In this document: one piece after another, positions 15,680 to 24,670 of the stretch
Layout of the letters: every line of letters starts with the position of its first letter
How positions within the stretch are numbered: the stretch's first letter is position 1
Source of the DNA: Solibacteraceae bacterium
GTDB taxonomy: Bacteria > Acidobacteriota > Terriglobia > Bryobacterales > Bryobacteraceae
Length of the DNA: 64,000 bases
Direction of reading: 5' to 3'
Assembly (NCBI GenBank): GCA_026984795.1
Contig: JALSRK010000024.1
Coordinates: 372,001 to 436,000 of the forward strand
The notes under the pieces: generated by a model
Seen by the model: the letters and a program-made list of their open reading frames with translations, nothing else
What the model was told of the DNA's origin: nothing
The model's database searches: none
Made by a program: the position numbers and the translations under genes

Positions 15680-17299
15680 ATGGGCTTTACCGTACGAGAC
15701 GTCTTCGCCCGCCAGGCCGAACGGTTGTGGGGCGCCGTCGAGCGCTTCGAGGCACGGTCTGCCCGGCGCCTCGACTGGATCGCCGCCGGAGCCGTGCTCT
15801 TGGGGCTTCTTGGCCGCTTCTCGATCGCCTGGCGATCTTATCTGAATCCGGACGAGGCCTGGCACTCCCTTCTCGCCAACGCTTCGGGCCTCGTAGCGCT
15901 GTGGGCCGAATCCGCGCGCTCGACGCACCCGCCCGGGCTGATCTTCATCGTGCATTTCCTCAAACGGTTCGGAACGAGCGAACCGCTGCTGCGGAGTGTC
16001 TCGGTCTTGGCCGGCGCAGCGGCGGCGTGGTTCGTCTATCGGTGGTTGTCGGCCCGCGGCGACCGGGCGGGGGCGGTTTCCGCCGCCGTCATGCTGGCGC
16101 TATCGCCTATGCTGATGGGCTTACACGCCCAGGTCCGGGGCTACGCGCTGGCAACGGCCTTGGCCGCGGCGTCGCTGTGGCTCCTGGAAACAGCCGTCGC
16201 GCGGGATTCGGCGCTGCGGCTGGCCGGTTATGCGTTGCTGGCGGCGTTGGCCGTCCTCACCGAGTACCCGGCCGCCTTCCTCTTGCCGGCTGCGGCGTTC
16301 TACTCCTGGGTTCTGCTTTGCGAGCCCGGCCGGGGCCGCCGGATGAAGCTCGCCTGGTTTGCGGTTCAGTTCTTGCTCGCTGCTTTGTGCCTGTCGCTCT
16401 ACTACAGCCATGTGGTCCACGCCGCCAAATGGCGCGCTTCGTTAGAGTATCTGGCGCGGTGGTTGGCGCCCTACCTGCCGCGGGAAGGCGAGGACAGCAT
16501 CGTCTTCGCTCTGCGGGGAACATTCGGACAGTTCCGGTTCCTTATCCCGTCGATCCCCAGCGCGGCGGCGGGCATGGCCCTGGGAGCGGGGGTGCTCTTC
16601 ATGTGGCTCTGGACCTTCAGCCGCCGTTCGCTGGCGAACGTTTTTCTTTTCCTTCTGCCGTTCGCCGCCGCCTTTGCCGCGGCGCTGCTCCGGCTCCACC
16701 CTTACGGCATGACCCGCCAGACGAGCGTACTGGCGATCTTCACCGCCGGCAGCGTGGGCCTGGCCCTTCAGCGCTTGTTCCGGCAGCGCCTCTTGCCCGC
16801 TGGTCTGGCGGCCGTGCTGTTCGCGGCCCCGTGGCAGGTGGCCAAGTTCCGCGACTGGAACAACGTCCCCTGGGAGCGGAACCGCCGGAAGGACATGGCC
16901 CGGGCGGTCGACTACCTGCGGACCAGGATCCCTGCCGGGGCCGCCGTGGTCACCGACGCCGAGACACGCCTGACGATGGCCGCTTACCTGGAGCCTGAGC
17001 GGCCGTTCCCCGAACTCGAGGCGCTCCCTGCGACCCAGACCATCGGCGGGCTCACCTGGTTCGCCGCGCGGTGGTCGTTCGCCGGCGGATCCGATCTGGT
17101 GGCCGACATCGCCGCCTTCCGCGAACGCCATCCGGATTGGAGCGGTCCGCTGTACCTGGCCGACGGCGGATTCGTAACAGTGGCCTGTACGGCCGCCCAA
17201 GGGCGCCCCGGCCTGCGGCGCATCCGGGAGTTCGGCGGGGCGCTCTGCCTCCTGGAGGTGGAGCCCGCCGGCGAGGCCCCTCAGCCCGGTTCGCTATAA
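15680..17299 (+). CDS. GT39/PMT-like membrane glycosyltransferase
   Basis: A 539-residue polytopic membrane protein of the dolichyl/polyprenyl-phosphate-sugar glycosyltransferase type. The family landmarks are present: NPDEAWH in the first periplasmic loop (Asp58-Glu59, the catalytic acidic pair) and THPPG (His83). About ten hydrophobic helices follow, then a soluble C-terminal domain of about 140 residues. ATG 15680 is preferred over GTG 15671; neither has a strong ribosome site. Such enzymes transfer a sugar from a polyprenyl phosphate to lipids or proteins on the outer face of the inner membrane. It is followed after 16 nt by a divergent paralogue. Acceptor and sugar are unknown. Confidence 0.85.
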   Translation: MGFTVRDVFARQAERLWGAVERFEARSARRLDWIAAGAVLLGLLGRFSIAWRSYLNPDEAWHSLLANASGLVALWAESARSTHPPGLIFIVHFLKRFGTSEPLLRSVSVLAGAAAAWFVYRWLSARGDRAGAVSAAVMLALSPMLMGLHAQVRGYALATALAAASLWLLETAVARDSALRLAGYALLAALAVLTEYPAAFLLPAAAFYSWVLLCEPGRGRRMKLAWFAVQFLLAALCLSLYYSHVVHAAKWRASLEYLARWLAPYLPREGEDSIVFALRGTFGQFRFLIPSIPSAAAGMALGAGVLFMWLWTFSRRSLANVFLFLLPFAAAFAAALLRLHPYGMTRQTSVLAIFTAGSVGLALQRLFRQRLLPAGLAAVLFAAPWQVAKFRDWNNVPWERNRRKDMARAVDYLRTRIPAGAAVVTDAETRLTMAAYLEPERPFPELEALPATQTIGGLTWFAARWSFAGGSDLVADIAAFRERHPDWSGPLYLADGGFVTVACTAAQGRPGLRRIREFGGALCLLEVEPAGEAPQPGSL

Positions 17300-17300
17300 T
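17295..17300 (+). promoter_or_regulatory. Perfect -10 element before the second GT39-like gene
   Basis: TATAAT at 17295-17300 overlaps the end of the upstream gene and lies 15 nt before ATG 17316. No convincing -35 is seen at 16-18 nt. If used, the leader would be about 9 nt, giving the second paralogue its own expression. Confidence 0.35.
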
Positions 17301-17315
17301 CGCGCTTCGCCGTCT

Positions 17316-18977
17316 ATGCCGCGGCTTCGCCTTCTTCCGAAGACCGACGAATGGCCCGGGTGGCGCATCGACGCCATCGCGCTGCTGACCCTCGCCGCCG
17401 GATTCGGCTTGCGCTACCGGGCGGCGACAGGCTCCTTCGTCAATCCGGCCGAGGCCTGCCAGGCGCTGCTGGCTGCGCCGGACGCGCTACCTGCGCTTTG
17501 GTCGAGCGCACTACGATGGCCCGAGCCGCCACTGTTCCTCTTATTACTGCACTACGCCCGCGAGCTGGCGCCGACGGATCTGGGGACCCGGCTCATTCCG
17601 TTGATCGCCGGCACGCTGTCGCCGTGGGCGGTCTACCGTTGGCTCGGCCGGGTCTGGGCCCGGTTGGCCGGATTGGCGGCTTTGGCAATGCTTTGCTTGG
17701 CGCCCGAACTGATCCACCTCAGCGCCGAGGCCCGGGCCGACACTTTGGCCCTCCTCCTCATGGCAGGGGCCCTCTACTTGCTGGATCGCGCTATCGAGGC
17801 CAGCTCAGCGTGGCGGATGGCGGGCTTCACCCTCTGCCTTTGGGGAGCAATCCTCTCGGACTACTCGGCGGCTTTCTTCACCCTCGGAGCCGCCGCCTAC
17901 TTCTTTCTGCGAAGCCGGGGGGAGCGTTTCCCCGGTAGCGCCTGGACCATCTGGGGATTGTCCCAGGCAGGAGCCGCCGCCCTATATGCGGCGCTGTGGA
18001 CCGCCCACATCCGGCCGCTCCGCATGGCCGCTGCCGATGCCTCCGGAGCCGGCGGGTGGCTGCGGCACGTCTGCTCCCCACCGGAGCAGAACGGGGGGCT
18101 CTGGAGCCTATTGAGCGGTGCGGAGCATTGGCGTTTTTCGCTACCGGCGCTCGCTCCGGCCGTCCCGGCGCTCCTGCTGTTTCTGGCGGGCTTGTACTTC
18201 GCCTGGCGCAGGTCCCCGGACGGCGCCGTCTGGCGCGGCCGGGCCATGGTGGGGCTTCTGGTGATTCCCTTCCTCGGGACCTGCGGAGCCTCGGCGGCCG
18301 GGCTGTTTCCCTGCGGTCGCGCGGAGGGTGGGGCCCCGCTCGCGCTATTCGCCGCCACCGGCATGGCGATCGCCATAGACCGGCTCGCCCGTCGATGGAT
18401 CGTGCCGCTCACGTTGGTCGCCGCCGTCGCCTTCGCCGCCTGGCACGGTGTGCGGAGCCCTTATGCGGGCGAAATCGTCCGGCCCGACACCCGGAAGGAG
18501 CTGATGGACCGGGCCCTCGACTTTCTGAAGCGCTCAGTGCCGCCCGGGACGGTGATCCTCACCGAGGGGGAACTCAGGGTCGTGCTGGCCTACTACCTCG
18601 AGCCGGACGCACGCCTGCCGGAGACTCATGGCGGGCCTTCGGAAGAGGCCATCGCCGGCTGGCGGTTGTTCGCCAACCGCTGGGCGTTCGCCTCCGTTGA
18701 AGAGCTGCGCCCAGACCTGCGCCTCCTACGGGAACGCTATGGTTTCGGACCGGACGTCCGCATCTGGGTGCTCGACGGGGGTACTCGCCCCTCGCTCAGA
18801 CCCTACTTCGAACAGTGGAACCGCCGCGGTGAACTACCCCACCTTTACGAGTTCGGCCGAGCCATGGTTGCCGTGCTGACGCCGCGCGGCTTCTTGTGGG
18901 GAGATCCACGGCCTGAAGCGGCTCGGGAATCCCCGCCGGCAAGCACCCGCGCGCCCGGGTCTCCCGGCCGCCGGTAG
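17316..18977 (+). CDS. GT39-like membrane protein lacking the catalytic acidic pair
   Basis: A 553-residue paralogue of the preceding gene with the same architecture: short cytoplasmic N-terminus, first loop, about ten helices and a soluble C-terminal domain beginning near DTRKELMDRALDFLKRSVPP, which parallels RRKDMARAVDYLRTRIPA in the neighbour. The key positions differ: NPDEAWH is replaced by NPAEACQ (Asp to Ala at 45) and THPPG by PEPPL (His to Glu at 70). Loss of both landmarks suggests it no longer catalyses the canonical transfer; it may be a regulatory or partner subunit of the intact enzyme. The frame is otherwise undamaged over 550 codons, so it is under selection rather than decaying. 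Confidence 0.8.
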   Translation: MPRLRLLPKTDEWPGWRIDAIALLTLAAGFGLRYRAATGSFVNPAEACQALLAAPDALPALWSSALRWPEPPLFLLLLHYARELAPTDLGTRLIPLIAGTLSPWAVYRWLGRVWARLAGLAALAMLCLAPELIHLSAEARADTLALLLMAGALYLLDRAIEASSAWRMAGFTLCLWGAILSDYSAAFFTLGAAAYFFLRSRGERFPGSAWTIWGLSQAGAAALYAALWTAHIRPLRMAAADASGAGGWLRHVCSPPEQNGGLWSLLSGAEHWRFSLPALAPAVPALLLFLAGLYFAWRRSPDGAVWRGRAMVGLLVIPFLGTCGASAAGLFPCGRAEGGAPLALFAATGMAIAIDRLARRWIVPLTLVAAVAFAAWHGVRSPYAGEIVRPDTRKELMDRALDFLKRSVPPGTVILTEGELRVVLAYYLEPDARLPETHGGPSEEAIAGWRLFANRWAFASVEELRPDLRLLRERYGFGPDVRIWVLDGGTRPSLRPYFEQWNRRGELPHLYEFGRAMVAVLTPRGFLWGDPRPEAARESPPASTRAPGSPGRR

Positions 18978-19094
18978 TCGGCTGTCCGCCGGGTTAACAC
19001 TTGTAATATTTCCCGGCCGTGGCCTCGGGCCGCGACCCGCGGAAAACTTTCGTTTTCATGAGCCGCCGCTTCCGTGCTACGTTATAGTTACGAG

Positions 19095-19179
19095 GGGGCG
19101 GATGAGTCCTGTCCGTTCCCTTCCAGATGCTCTGACTCAACGCTTCGGCCCGTCGCCAGCGCTGTGGCGGGCCTTTTTT
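19095..19179 (+). ncRNA. Putative small RNA ending in an intrinsic terminator
   Basis: In the 350-nt gap 18978-19327 a TATAGT element (19083-19088) lies about 60 nt before a strong terminator. The enclosed 85 nt, starting GGGGGCGGATGAG, contains no credible reading frame. The terminator is 170 nt beyond the preceding stop codon and 150 nt before the next start, so it may define an independent transcript or a leader-type regulator. No -35 is convincing and I recognise no known RNA family. Confidence 0.3.
19147..19179 (+). terminator. Strong intrinsic terminator
   Basis: A 10-bp stem (19147-19156 with 19164-19173, two G-T pairs) with a 7-nt loop CAGCGCT is followed directly by six T. It separates the GT39-like pair from the PIG-L gene. 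Confidence 0.75.
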
Positions 19180-19327
19180 CTTGCTCCCGGCCCGTCTAGG
19201 TCCTTCTTCGGTTCCGTTTCCCGGGTGTTTTCTGCGCAGCCCCGAAATGGCGCGTCCGCTTCTCCCCGGCCCGTCCAAGAGTCCTTCCCGCGGCCCGGGG
19301 CCGGGCCCTGAAGGTAGACTTTCATAC

Positions 19328-20080
19328 ATGCGGCTGCGAATCACCGCCATCCACGCGCATCCGGACGACTGCGAGTTCCTGGCCGGCGGCACGTTGGCGA
19401 TGCTGGCCGGGAAGGGCCACCAGATCACCATCGTGACGATGACGCCCGGCGATTGTGGCTCCCCGGACCTGCCCCCGGAAACGATCTCCTCGATCCGGCG
19501 GCGGGAGGCGGCCGCAGCGGCGGCGGTCATCGGGGCGGACTACCTCTGCGCGGAGTTCCGCGATTTCCAGATCTTCGAGACCGACGAGGCGCGGCGGCGC
19601 GTTTGCGCTATCCTGCGGCGGACGCGGCCGGACGTGGTGCTCACCGCTTCACCCGTCGACTACATGGCCGACCACGAGATCACCAGCCGGCTGGTGCGCG
19701 ACGCCTGTTTCGGAGCCCCGATCCGCAACTATGACACCTCGGCCTTCGACCCGGCCCCCGCGCTGGACGCCATCCCGCACCTCTACTGCATGGACCCCAT
19801 CGGAGGCGTGGACCGGGACAACGTACCGGTGAAGCCCGACTTCACGGTAGACATCGCCGCCGTGTTCGAAACCAAACGCCGCATGCTCGCCTGCCACGCC
19901 TCGCAGCGCGAGTGGCTGCGGGCGCAGCACGGCATCGACGAGTACTTGGAAATGATGGAGCGGTGGAGCCGCGAGATCGGCGCGCGCGCCGGGTTCGAGT
20001 TCGGCGAGGGCTTCCGGCAGTACGTGGGCCACCCCTACCCCCAGACGCCGCTGCTGCAGCAGGCCCTGTTCTCCACTTGA
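19328..20080 (+). CDS. PIG-L family deacetylase (LmbE-like)
   Basis: A 250-residue protein. It opens with the zinc-binding signature AHPDDCEF (residues 9-16) followed by LAGGTLAMLAGKGHQITIVTMTPGDCGS, and the third ligand lies in YMADHEIT, the complete metal site of the LmbE/PIG-L family. These enzymes de-N-acetylate sugar moieties such as GlcNAc-linked small thiols or glycolipids. The protein is cytosolic, without a signal peptide. The ATG at 19328 has no ribosome site; a TAGACT element ends 7 nt before it, suggesting leaderless translation. A small PH-domain gene follows after 77 nt. The natural N-acetyl substrate is unknown. Confidence 0.9.
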   Translation: MRLRITAIHAHPDDCEFLAGGTLAMLAGKGHQITIVTMTPGDCGSPDLPPETISSIRRREAAAAAAVIGADYLCAEFRDFQIFETDEARRRVCAILRRTRPDVVLTASPVDYMADHEITSRLVRDACFGAPIRNYDTSAFDPAPALDAIPHLYCMDPIGGVDRDNVPVKPDFTVDIAAVFETKRRMLACHASQREWLRAQHGIDEYLEMMERWSREIGARAGFEFGEGFRQYVGHPYPQTPLLQQALFST

Positions 20081-20157
20081 GCGCGCCCTGTCCGTACCCG
20101 GGCTATAAGAGAATCCCCGGTCTGAAAATCTGCGTCCGCCCGTTACGATCGGAGCTG

Positions 20158-20607
20158 ATGACCTACGCAACCAAGGTGGACTGGTGGCTGGCGCTGCTGG
20201 TGGCCGGGGCCTTGGCCGCGGGGCCGGTGATCGGTTTCGTTACGGCTCCGACTCCCGAAGAGGGCCTGCGGGTGGCGCTGTATGTGGCGATCTTCGCTCT
20301 GTCGGCCTTGGCGGTGATCTTCTTGTTCGCCTGGCCGGTCCACTACCAGATGCAAGAGCGGGAGCTGGTGGTCCGCTCCGGACTGTTGCGGTGGAAGATC
20401 CCTTACGAAAGGATCACCCGGGTGCGCCGTACGCGCAAACCACTCAGCAGCCCGGCCTGGTCCCTGGACCGGCTGCAGATCGACTGGGGCGGGGACACCA
20501 TCCTGATCTCGCCGAGAGACCAAGAGCGGTTCCTCGAAGACCTCGCCGCCCGCGCCGGCCTCGAACGCCGCGGAGCGGAGTGGGTGCAGGGAGCCCCGCC
20601 GGTCTGA
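20158..20607 (+). CDS. Small membrane protein with bacterial PH domain
   Basis: A 149-residue protein: two membrane helices (residues about 9-28 and 39-60) followed by a domain reading HYQMQERELVVRSGLLRWKIPYERITRVRRTRK. That order, 'x-Y-x-i-x-d-x-x-L-x-i-r-x-G-l', is typical of short bacterial PH (bPH/SunI-like) domains. It ends with ILISPRDQERFLEDLAAR, also characteristic. The ATG at 20158 has GGAG only 3 nt upstream, so translation may be inefficient. Function unknown beyond membrane association; SunI relatives give immunity to some bacteriocins but nothing nearby supports that here. Confidence 0.75.
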   Translation: MTYATKVDWWLALLVAGALAAGPVIGFVTAPTPEEGLRVALYVAIFALSALAVIFLFAWPVHYQMQERELVVRSGLLRWKIPYERITRVRRTRKPLSSPAWSLDRLQIDWGGDTILISPRDQERFLEDLAARAGLERRGAEWVQGAPPV

Positions 20608-20695
20608 GGGCCGGGTTCAGGCCGCTGGCGAGACAGCCGTCCCCGGCTGCGGCCACATCGAGCGCCTTGGCAGCGACGACGGGCGGCGGCGCGAG

Positions 20696-21085
20696 AGCCT
20701 ATTCTTCCTCGCGCGTGGCCACCTCCACCTGGCCGGCCTCCTTGGCCTTGGCCTTCCGCGCCTCCCAGAGATGCCGGTTGCGGTTCGTCTTCCAGTACTT
20801 GTTGCCCCACCAGGCGTCGTTGTCCTCGGCGAAGGCGCCGGCCATCACCGGATTGGAGCGGTTTTTCTGCACCCAGGCCGCCAGCACCGGATCGGCGCTC
20901 TTGCGGAGCTGCTTCGAGACGGTGAAGGTGAGCCGATCCGAGTGCCTGGCTCCGGGCCGCCGGAAGTAGACGGTGAGGTAGCGCTCCTTGTGGAACGCCA
21001 TCGGCAGCAGCGTCCGGCCGACTTTGGCCGCGGCGGCGCTGAGGTGCTCGCCGACGCCATCGAGCTCCTTGGCCCACTTGTAGCT
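20696..21085. repeat. Direct repeat, left copy (pair with 32790-33179)
   Basis: A 390-nt block nearly identical to 32790-33179 (offset 12,094 nt), with five substitutions counted by eye (about 98.7% identity) and no indels. Both copies are in the same orientation. Similarity drops abruptly at the right end of the block although the gene homology continues. Confidence 0.9.
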
Positions 21086-21181
21086 GGTGATCTGATCGGC
21101 GGCGACGCGGAAGCTCTGGTCGCCGAACTCGAAAGCGAGTCCCGTGGAATCGTTCAGCTTCAACAAGCCGTCGGTGCTCAC
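20699..21181 (-). pseudogene. 5'-truncated copy of the exported protein gene at 32793-33404
   Basis: The C-terminal 125 residues are almost identical to the intact copy (QITSYKWA..., RNRHLWEARKAK..., ATREEE). The region before that is homologous but diverged (DGLLKLNDSTGLAFEFGDQ against DGHLTLNESNGLVFQYGDQ). Homology ends near 21185, corresponding to about residue 44 of the intact protein, so the signal peptide is missing. The first usable start in frame would be GTG 21181; the longer frame begins only with TTG at 21283 in sequence that does not match. The protein would stay in the cytoplasm, so it is probably non-functional. It marks the left edge of the 12-kb cassette. Confidence 0.7.
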
Positions 21182-21325
21182 TCTTGGGATCCTGACGGTG
21201 ATGAAGCGATTGGCACTGCTGGCAGAGTTGCTGGAACCGGTGCCCAAACGGCTTCGATTCCTGATCTTTCGTACGCGAGGCAAGCCGCCCTACCGTGCCC
21301 CGTGGATTTGGCAGCTGGTTTGGAA

Positions 21326-23485
21326 CTATTCGCCGGCCGCGCCTCGAGCGGTGTCGTTCAACCCGAGCCTAATCGTGGTTATCGAATGGGGAGGGAGCCG
21401 ATAGCTGAAGTTGGAAGACAGCCCGCGAATCCGGTCACGCCGGATAGAAACCGTAATCCTGTCGAAATCGTTGACCGAGTCCACCGATTCGGCAGCAATC
21501 TGCCACAACTCGCCTTGAGGTCTCACACCCGCGCCACGAATGTCAAAATCGGTCTCCATCGGCTGGTCTGGGTGCAGGTTGATGAGGTGGAGAAAGATCG
21601 ATCGCGCGTTCTCTGAACGCGTGGCGACCGCGTCCAAATAAGAAATGCCGGACCAACCGAACTCCGGGACAGTGAAAGTAGGCGCACTGGAGCGGCTCAT
21701 GAGAAGGGTTGTGCCTGAGTGGTTGCTGTAAAGTTGCATCGCCAAACCGGGCGGGGTGAGAAAGGCCCGAGTGCTGTCAGTTCTTATCGCACCTAAACTG
21801 TTGATGAGGTGCGTTCGGATTCCGATGGGGACCCGGTCGCAGAGCCGCATGAGGACGTGCAAGACCCGGGCGGTGAAGATCGCTGCCCGGAGCGTCTGAT
21901 TGAACTCAAGCCCAGAGCGATTCAAGAGGTCGATGAACTGATTGACGGCGGAGCGTCCGGGTGATTCGCTCGGCCGCCGGTACGACCAAGACCACGTATT
22001 CCACTCGTCGAGGGCGATGTCGATCCGGTTGGGGCCAGCAGCAATCCCATCGATCTGGGAGAGGACGCGGCGCAAGTTCTGTTCCAGGATCGACGGTTCC
22101 GCCACGACCGCTCTGTAGAACGCCACCGATCCTTCGGTGAAAGGTGGCGGGGTGAAGCCCACTGGGAAGTAGTGGTGCAAGGAAAGGAAATCGATTTGGC
22201 TCCACCCGCGGCGGAGCACCACCGCGTTCCAGGCATCAGCATTGTGGTCGGGCTGCCGGCCCGGCTGAGGTATGAACAGCGACCTGCCTCCCACAGCGGT
22301 GATCGTGATCTTCGGGTCGGCCCTCCTCATCGCCTTGGCGATGGGGACCATATAGGTCGCGTAGCCGCGCGCATTCGTGTGGCCGCTCTGGAAGGGTTCG
22401 CCCCAAACCTCATTACCGATCGACCACTGCCTCACCTTGTACGGTTTCCGCCTCCCGTTCGCCGCCCGCTTCGCACCCCAGACTGACTCCGAAGTCCCGT
22501 TGCAGTACTCTACCCAGGCAGCCGCCATGTCGGGCGTGCCGGATCCGAAGTTAACAGTGATATAAGGCTGCGCCCGCAGTCGCTCACAAAACTGTAGAAA
22601 CTCATCGGTGCCGAAGTCGCCGTCGTCCATCCCGTTGTTGTACCCGTAAGGCTGGCCGAAGGGAAGGATATCCTGCTGGGGGCGTAGATCGCGCGGCCCG
22701 ATGGCTTTCCTCCAATCGTAGCAGTCGGCATAGCCGCCACCCGGCCACCGCAATACCGTCGGCCGGACTTTCCGGACCAGCTCTAAAACGTCTTGTCTCA
22801 GACCGTCAACGTTGTCAGCCGGCATGAGCGAAGCCGCACCAATCCACTTTGTTCCGGGACGGTTGAAGGCGATCCGGAATACTGCGGGCCTCAGGGCTCG
22901 ATTCGGCGTCAGCCAGACCTGATACTTCTTCCAGTCACCCGGCTGCAGCCGCAATTCCGCATGCGCTGCCACCGTCCCGTCAGCGGCTTCGAGACGGAAC
23001 GAAACCGGCTGATTCGCTGGGGTCGCCTTGATCCACGCGTAGGCGACATAGGGTTTTCCGGCGAGAATGTCAAAGCCCGTTTGACGGATGCCGCGCCATT
23101 CCGTGGAAGTTCCGAACAAGGAGACTCGCTGTGAGGCGCGCCCTACCATTGCGCTCGATTGATCGATGACGTAACTGACGTGGGTCCGGTCGGGGTCCGG
23201 CTCCCAAGGAACAGCTACTTGGGTGCGGTCCGGATCAATAGGAAAGAATTTCCGATTGCGCAGCAGCTCCGCCCATAGACCGCTCTGAATGACCCGGTCA
23301 AAGTGCTCCAAGTGGTGGCCGTAGATGCGCTGATCCACCTCATGAATAGTGTTGTGGACGTCGACCCGGAAGCTGGCGTGAATCTGAGCCGGCGCCGGTC
23401 GCAGAGAGAGAATCACGCTCAAACCGAGAAGAAGAAGGCACGGATGGCTGGAGCACGTACCGCAGGTTGATGGAGGCAGCAGCAT
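21326..23485 (-). CDS. Exported GH51 alpha-L-arabinofuranosidase
   Basis: A 719-residue protein with a signal peptide (residues about 16-34). It has the GH51 plan: N-terminal jelly roll with FGHHLEH-like motif (RIYGHHLEHF), then a TIM barrel containing LRWPGGGYADCYDWRKAIGP, YGYNNGMDDGDFGTDEFL, the acid/base motif WSIGNEVWGE (Glu359) and the likely nucleophile in IALDEWNTW (Glu494), followed by a C-terminal beta domain. GH51 enzymes release terminal arabinofuranose from arabinan, arabinoxylan or arabinogalactan. The ATG at 23485 overlaps the stop of the dehydratase gene in TGATG, so the two are translationally coupled. Its codon use is visibly richer in A/T than neighbouring core genes. Confidence 0.9.
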   Translation of the reverse strand: MLLPPSTCGTCSSHPCLLLLGLSVILSLRPAPAQIHASFRVDVHNTIHEVDQRIYGHHLEHFDRVIQSGLWAELLRNRKFFPIDPDRTQVAVPWEPDPDRTHVSYVIDQSSAMVGRASQRVSLFGTSTEWRGIRQTGFDILAGKPYVAYAWIKATPANQPVSFRLEAADGTVAAHAELRLQPGDWKKYQVWLTPNRALRPAVFRIAFNRPGTKWIGAASLMPADNVDGLRQDVLELVRKVRPTVLRWPGGGYADCYDWRKAIGPRDLRPQQDILPFGQPYGYNNGMDDGDFGTDEFLQFCERLRAQPYITVNFGSGTPDMAAAWVEYCNGTSESVWGAKRAANGRRKPYKVRQWSIGNEVWGEPFQSGHTNARGYATYMVPIAKAMRRADPKITITAVGGRSLFIPQPGRQPDHNADAWNAVVLRRGWSQIDFLSLHHYFPVGFTPPPFTEGSVAFYRAVVAEPSILEQNLRRVLSQIDGIAAGPNRIDIALDEWNTWSWSYRRPSESPGRSAVNQFIDLLNRSGLEFNQTLRAAIFTARVLHVLMRLCDRVPIGIRTHLINSLGAIRTDSTRAFLTPPGLAMQLYSNHSGTTLLMSRSSAPTFTVPEFGWSGISYLDAVATRSENARSIFLHLINLHPDQPMETDFDIRGAGVRPQGELWQIAAESVDSVNDFDRITVSIRRDRIRGLSSNFSYRLPPHSITTIRLGLNDTARGAAGE

Positions 23486-24660
23486 CAGATCACGTTTTCC
23501 GACTCTTCTTTTCCGAAGACCAAACCCTCCTGGGTAGAACCGATGAAGCTGTACTCTTGAATCAGTTCCTCAGTGAGCCGCACGCCCAGTCCGGGCGAAG
23601 TCGGCGGCGCGACGCAGCCGTCCTGAATCTCTAAGGGTTCCACCAAGAAACGGTCACGTAACGGATTCGGATACTGGCAGCACTCCAGCCACAGACAGTT
23701 CGGATGTGCGAACGCGAAGTGCAGATTCGCCATCAAGGCCGGCGCCCCCGCCCAAGAGTGCATCGCGATCTTCACACCCCGGTCCTCAGCGAGAGCCGCC
23801 AGGCGTTTCGTCAAGGTGAAACCGCCCGCGACGGAAAGATCAGGCTGAAAAATGTCGAGGGCATCCGCCGAGAGATACGCCTTGAGCTCCGCCACGCTGG
23901 TCAAACTTTCGCCGCCAGCGATCGGGTAGGAGACCATTCGGCGAAGTTCTGCGTACGCGGCTGGATCCTCGATTCGGAACGGTTCTTCCAGCCAGCAGGG
24001 ACCGCACTCTTCGATCGCCATCGCCAGCTCGATGACCTGGGCTTTCGACCAAGGCGAAGGTGAGCTGCCCTGGACCGCGTCCACCATCAGTTCAAACCGG
24101 TTACCGACCGCTTCCCGGAGCTTCTTCATGCTGCGAGCGGCGTTCGCAGGATCGAGAACCCGCCATTTGTAGGCGGTGAAGTTCTGCGAGATGGCGTGGC
24201 GAACTTCCACCACGAATTCCTCTGGAGACTCACAGCACCCAGCGCTGTAATAGACTCGGAGCCTTTGCTGGCGAGCTCCGCCGAGTAGTTCATAAACCGG
24301 AACTCCGAGAGCTTTTCCGGCCAAGTCGTGCAGCGCGATGTCGATAGCGCCGAGAACCCCAATCGGATAGCCGTGCCGGTTCCAGAACACCGAATGGTCG
24401 TAGAGCTTTTGCCACAGGCGCTCCGGTTGCAACGGGTCTTCCCCGACCAGCCAGCGCCTGAAGAAATCCACAAAGGGAGCGACGGCGGCCCGCACGCAGG
24501 CGCCTTGATACACCTCGCCCACCCCGGTCGTGCCGTCGTCCGCAACCACCTGGACGAACACCGAGCTCCACGAGTCGAAATACCCGCCGCTCCAACGCCA
24601 TCTCCTGCCGTCGGGGTTCCTGCAAGCCAACTGGATTGTTCTTAAGTCAGCGATTCTCAT
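23485..24660 (-). CDS. Enolase-superfamily sugar-acid dehydratase (mandelate racemase group)
   Basis: A 391-residue protein of normal family length. The N-terminal capping domain runs to about residue 120. The barrel shows a K-x-R motif (Lys165-Trp-Arg167), metal ligands Asp194 (LMVDAV), Glu225 (WLEEP) and Glu251 (GGES), and the Asp274/His301 pair (FQPDLS, MHSWAG) typical of the mandelate racemase subgroup. That group contains galactonate, arabinonate, rhamnonate and fuconate dehydratases, which give 2-keto-3-deoxy acids. In context between glycosidases and upstream of an aldolase-bearing operon, dehydration of an aldonate is likely. It uses AGA and TTA codons that are rare elsewhere in the window. 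Confidence 0.88.
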   Translation of the reverse strand: MRIADLRTIQLACRNPDGRRWRWSGGYFDSWSSVFVQVVADDGTTGVGEVYQGACVRAAVAPFVDFFRRWLVGEDPLQPERLWQKLYDHSVFWNRHGYPIGVLGAIDIALHDLAGKALGVPVYELLGGARQQRLRVYYSAGCCESPEEFVVEVRHAISQNFTAYKWRVLDPANAARSMKKLREAVGNRFELMVDAVQGSSPSPWSKAQVIELAMAIEECGPCWLEEPFRIEDPAAYAELRRMVSYPIAGGESLTSVAELKAYLSADALDIFQPDLSVAGGFTLTKRLAALAEDRGVKIAMHSWAGAPALMANLHFAFAHPNCLWLECCQYPNPLRDRFLVEPLEIQDGCVAPPTSPGLGVRLTEELIQEYSFIGSTQEGLVFGKEESENVI

Positions 24661-24670
24661 CTAGCATCTC

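Noticed and set aside
20771-21616. 281-codon plus-strand frame across the left cassette edge
   Set aside because: Antisense to the duplicated gene; the same shadow exists at 32751-33410, showing that it is an artefact of the repeat.
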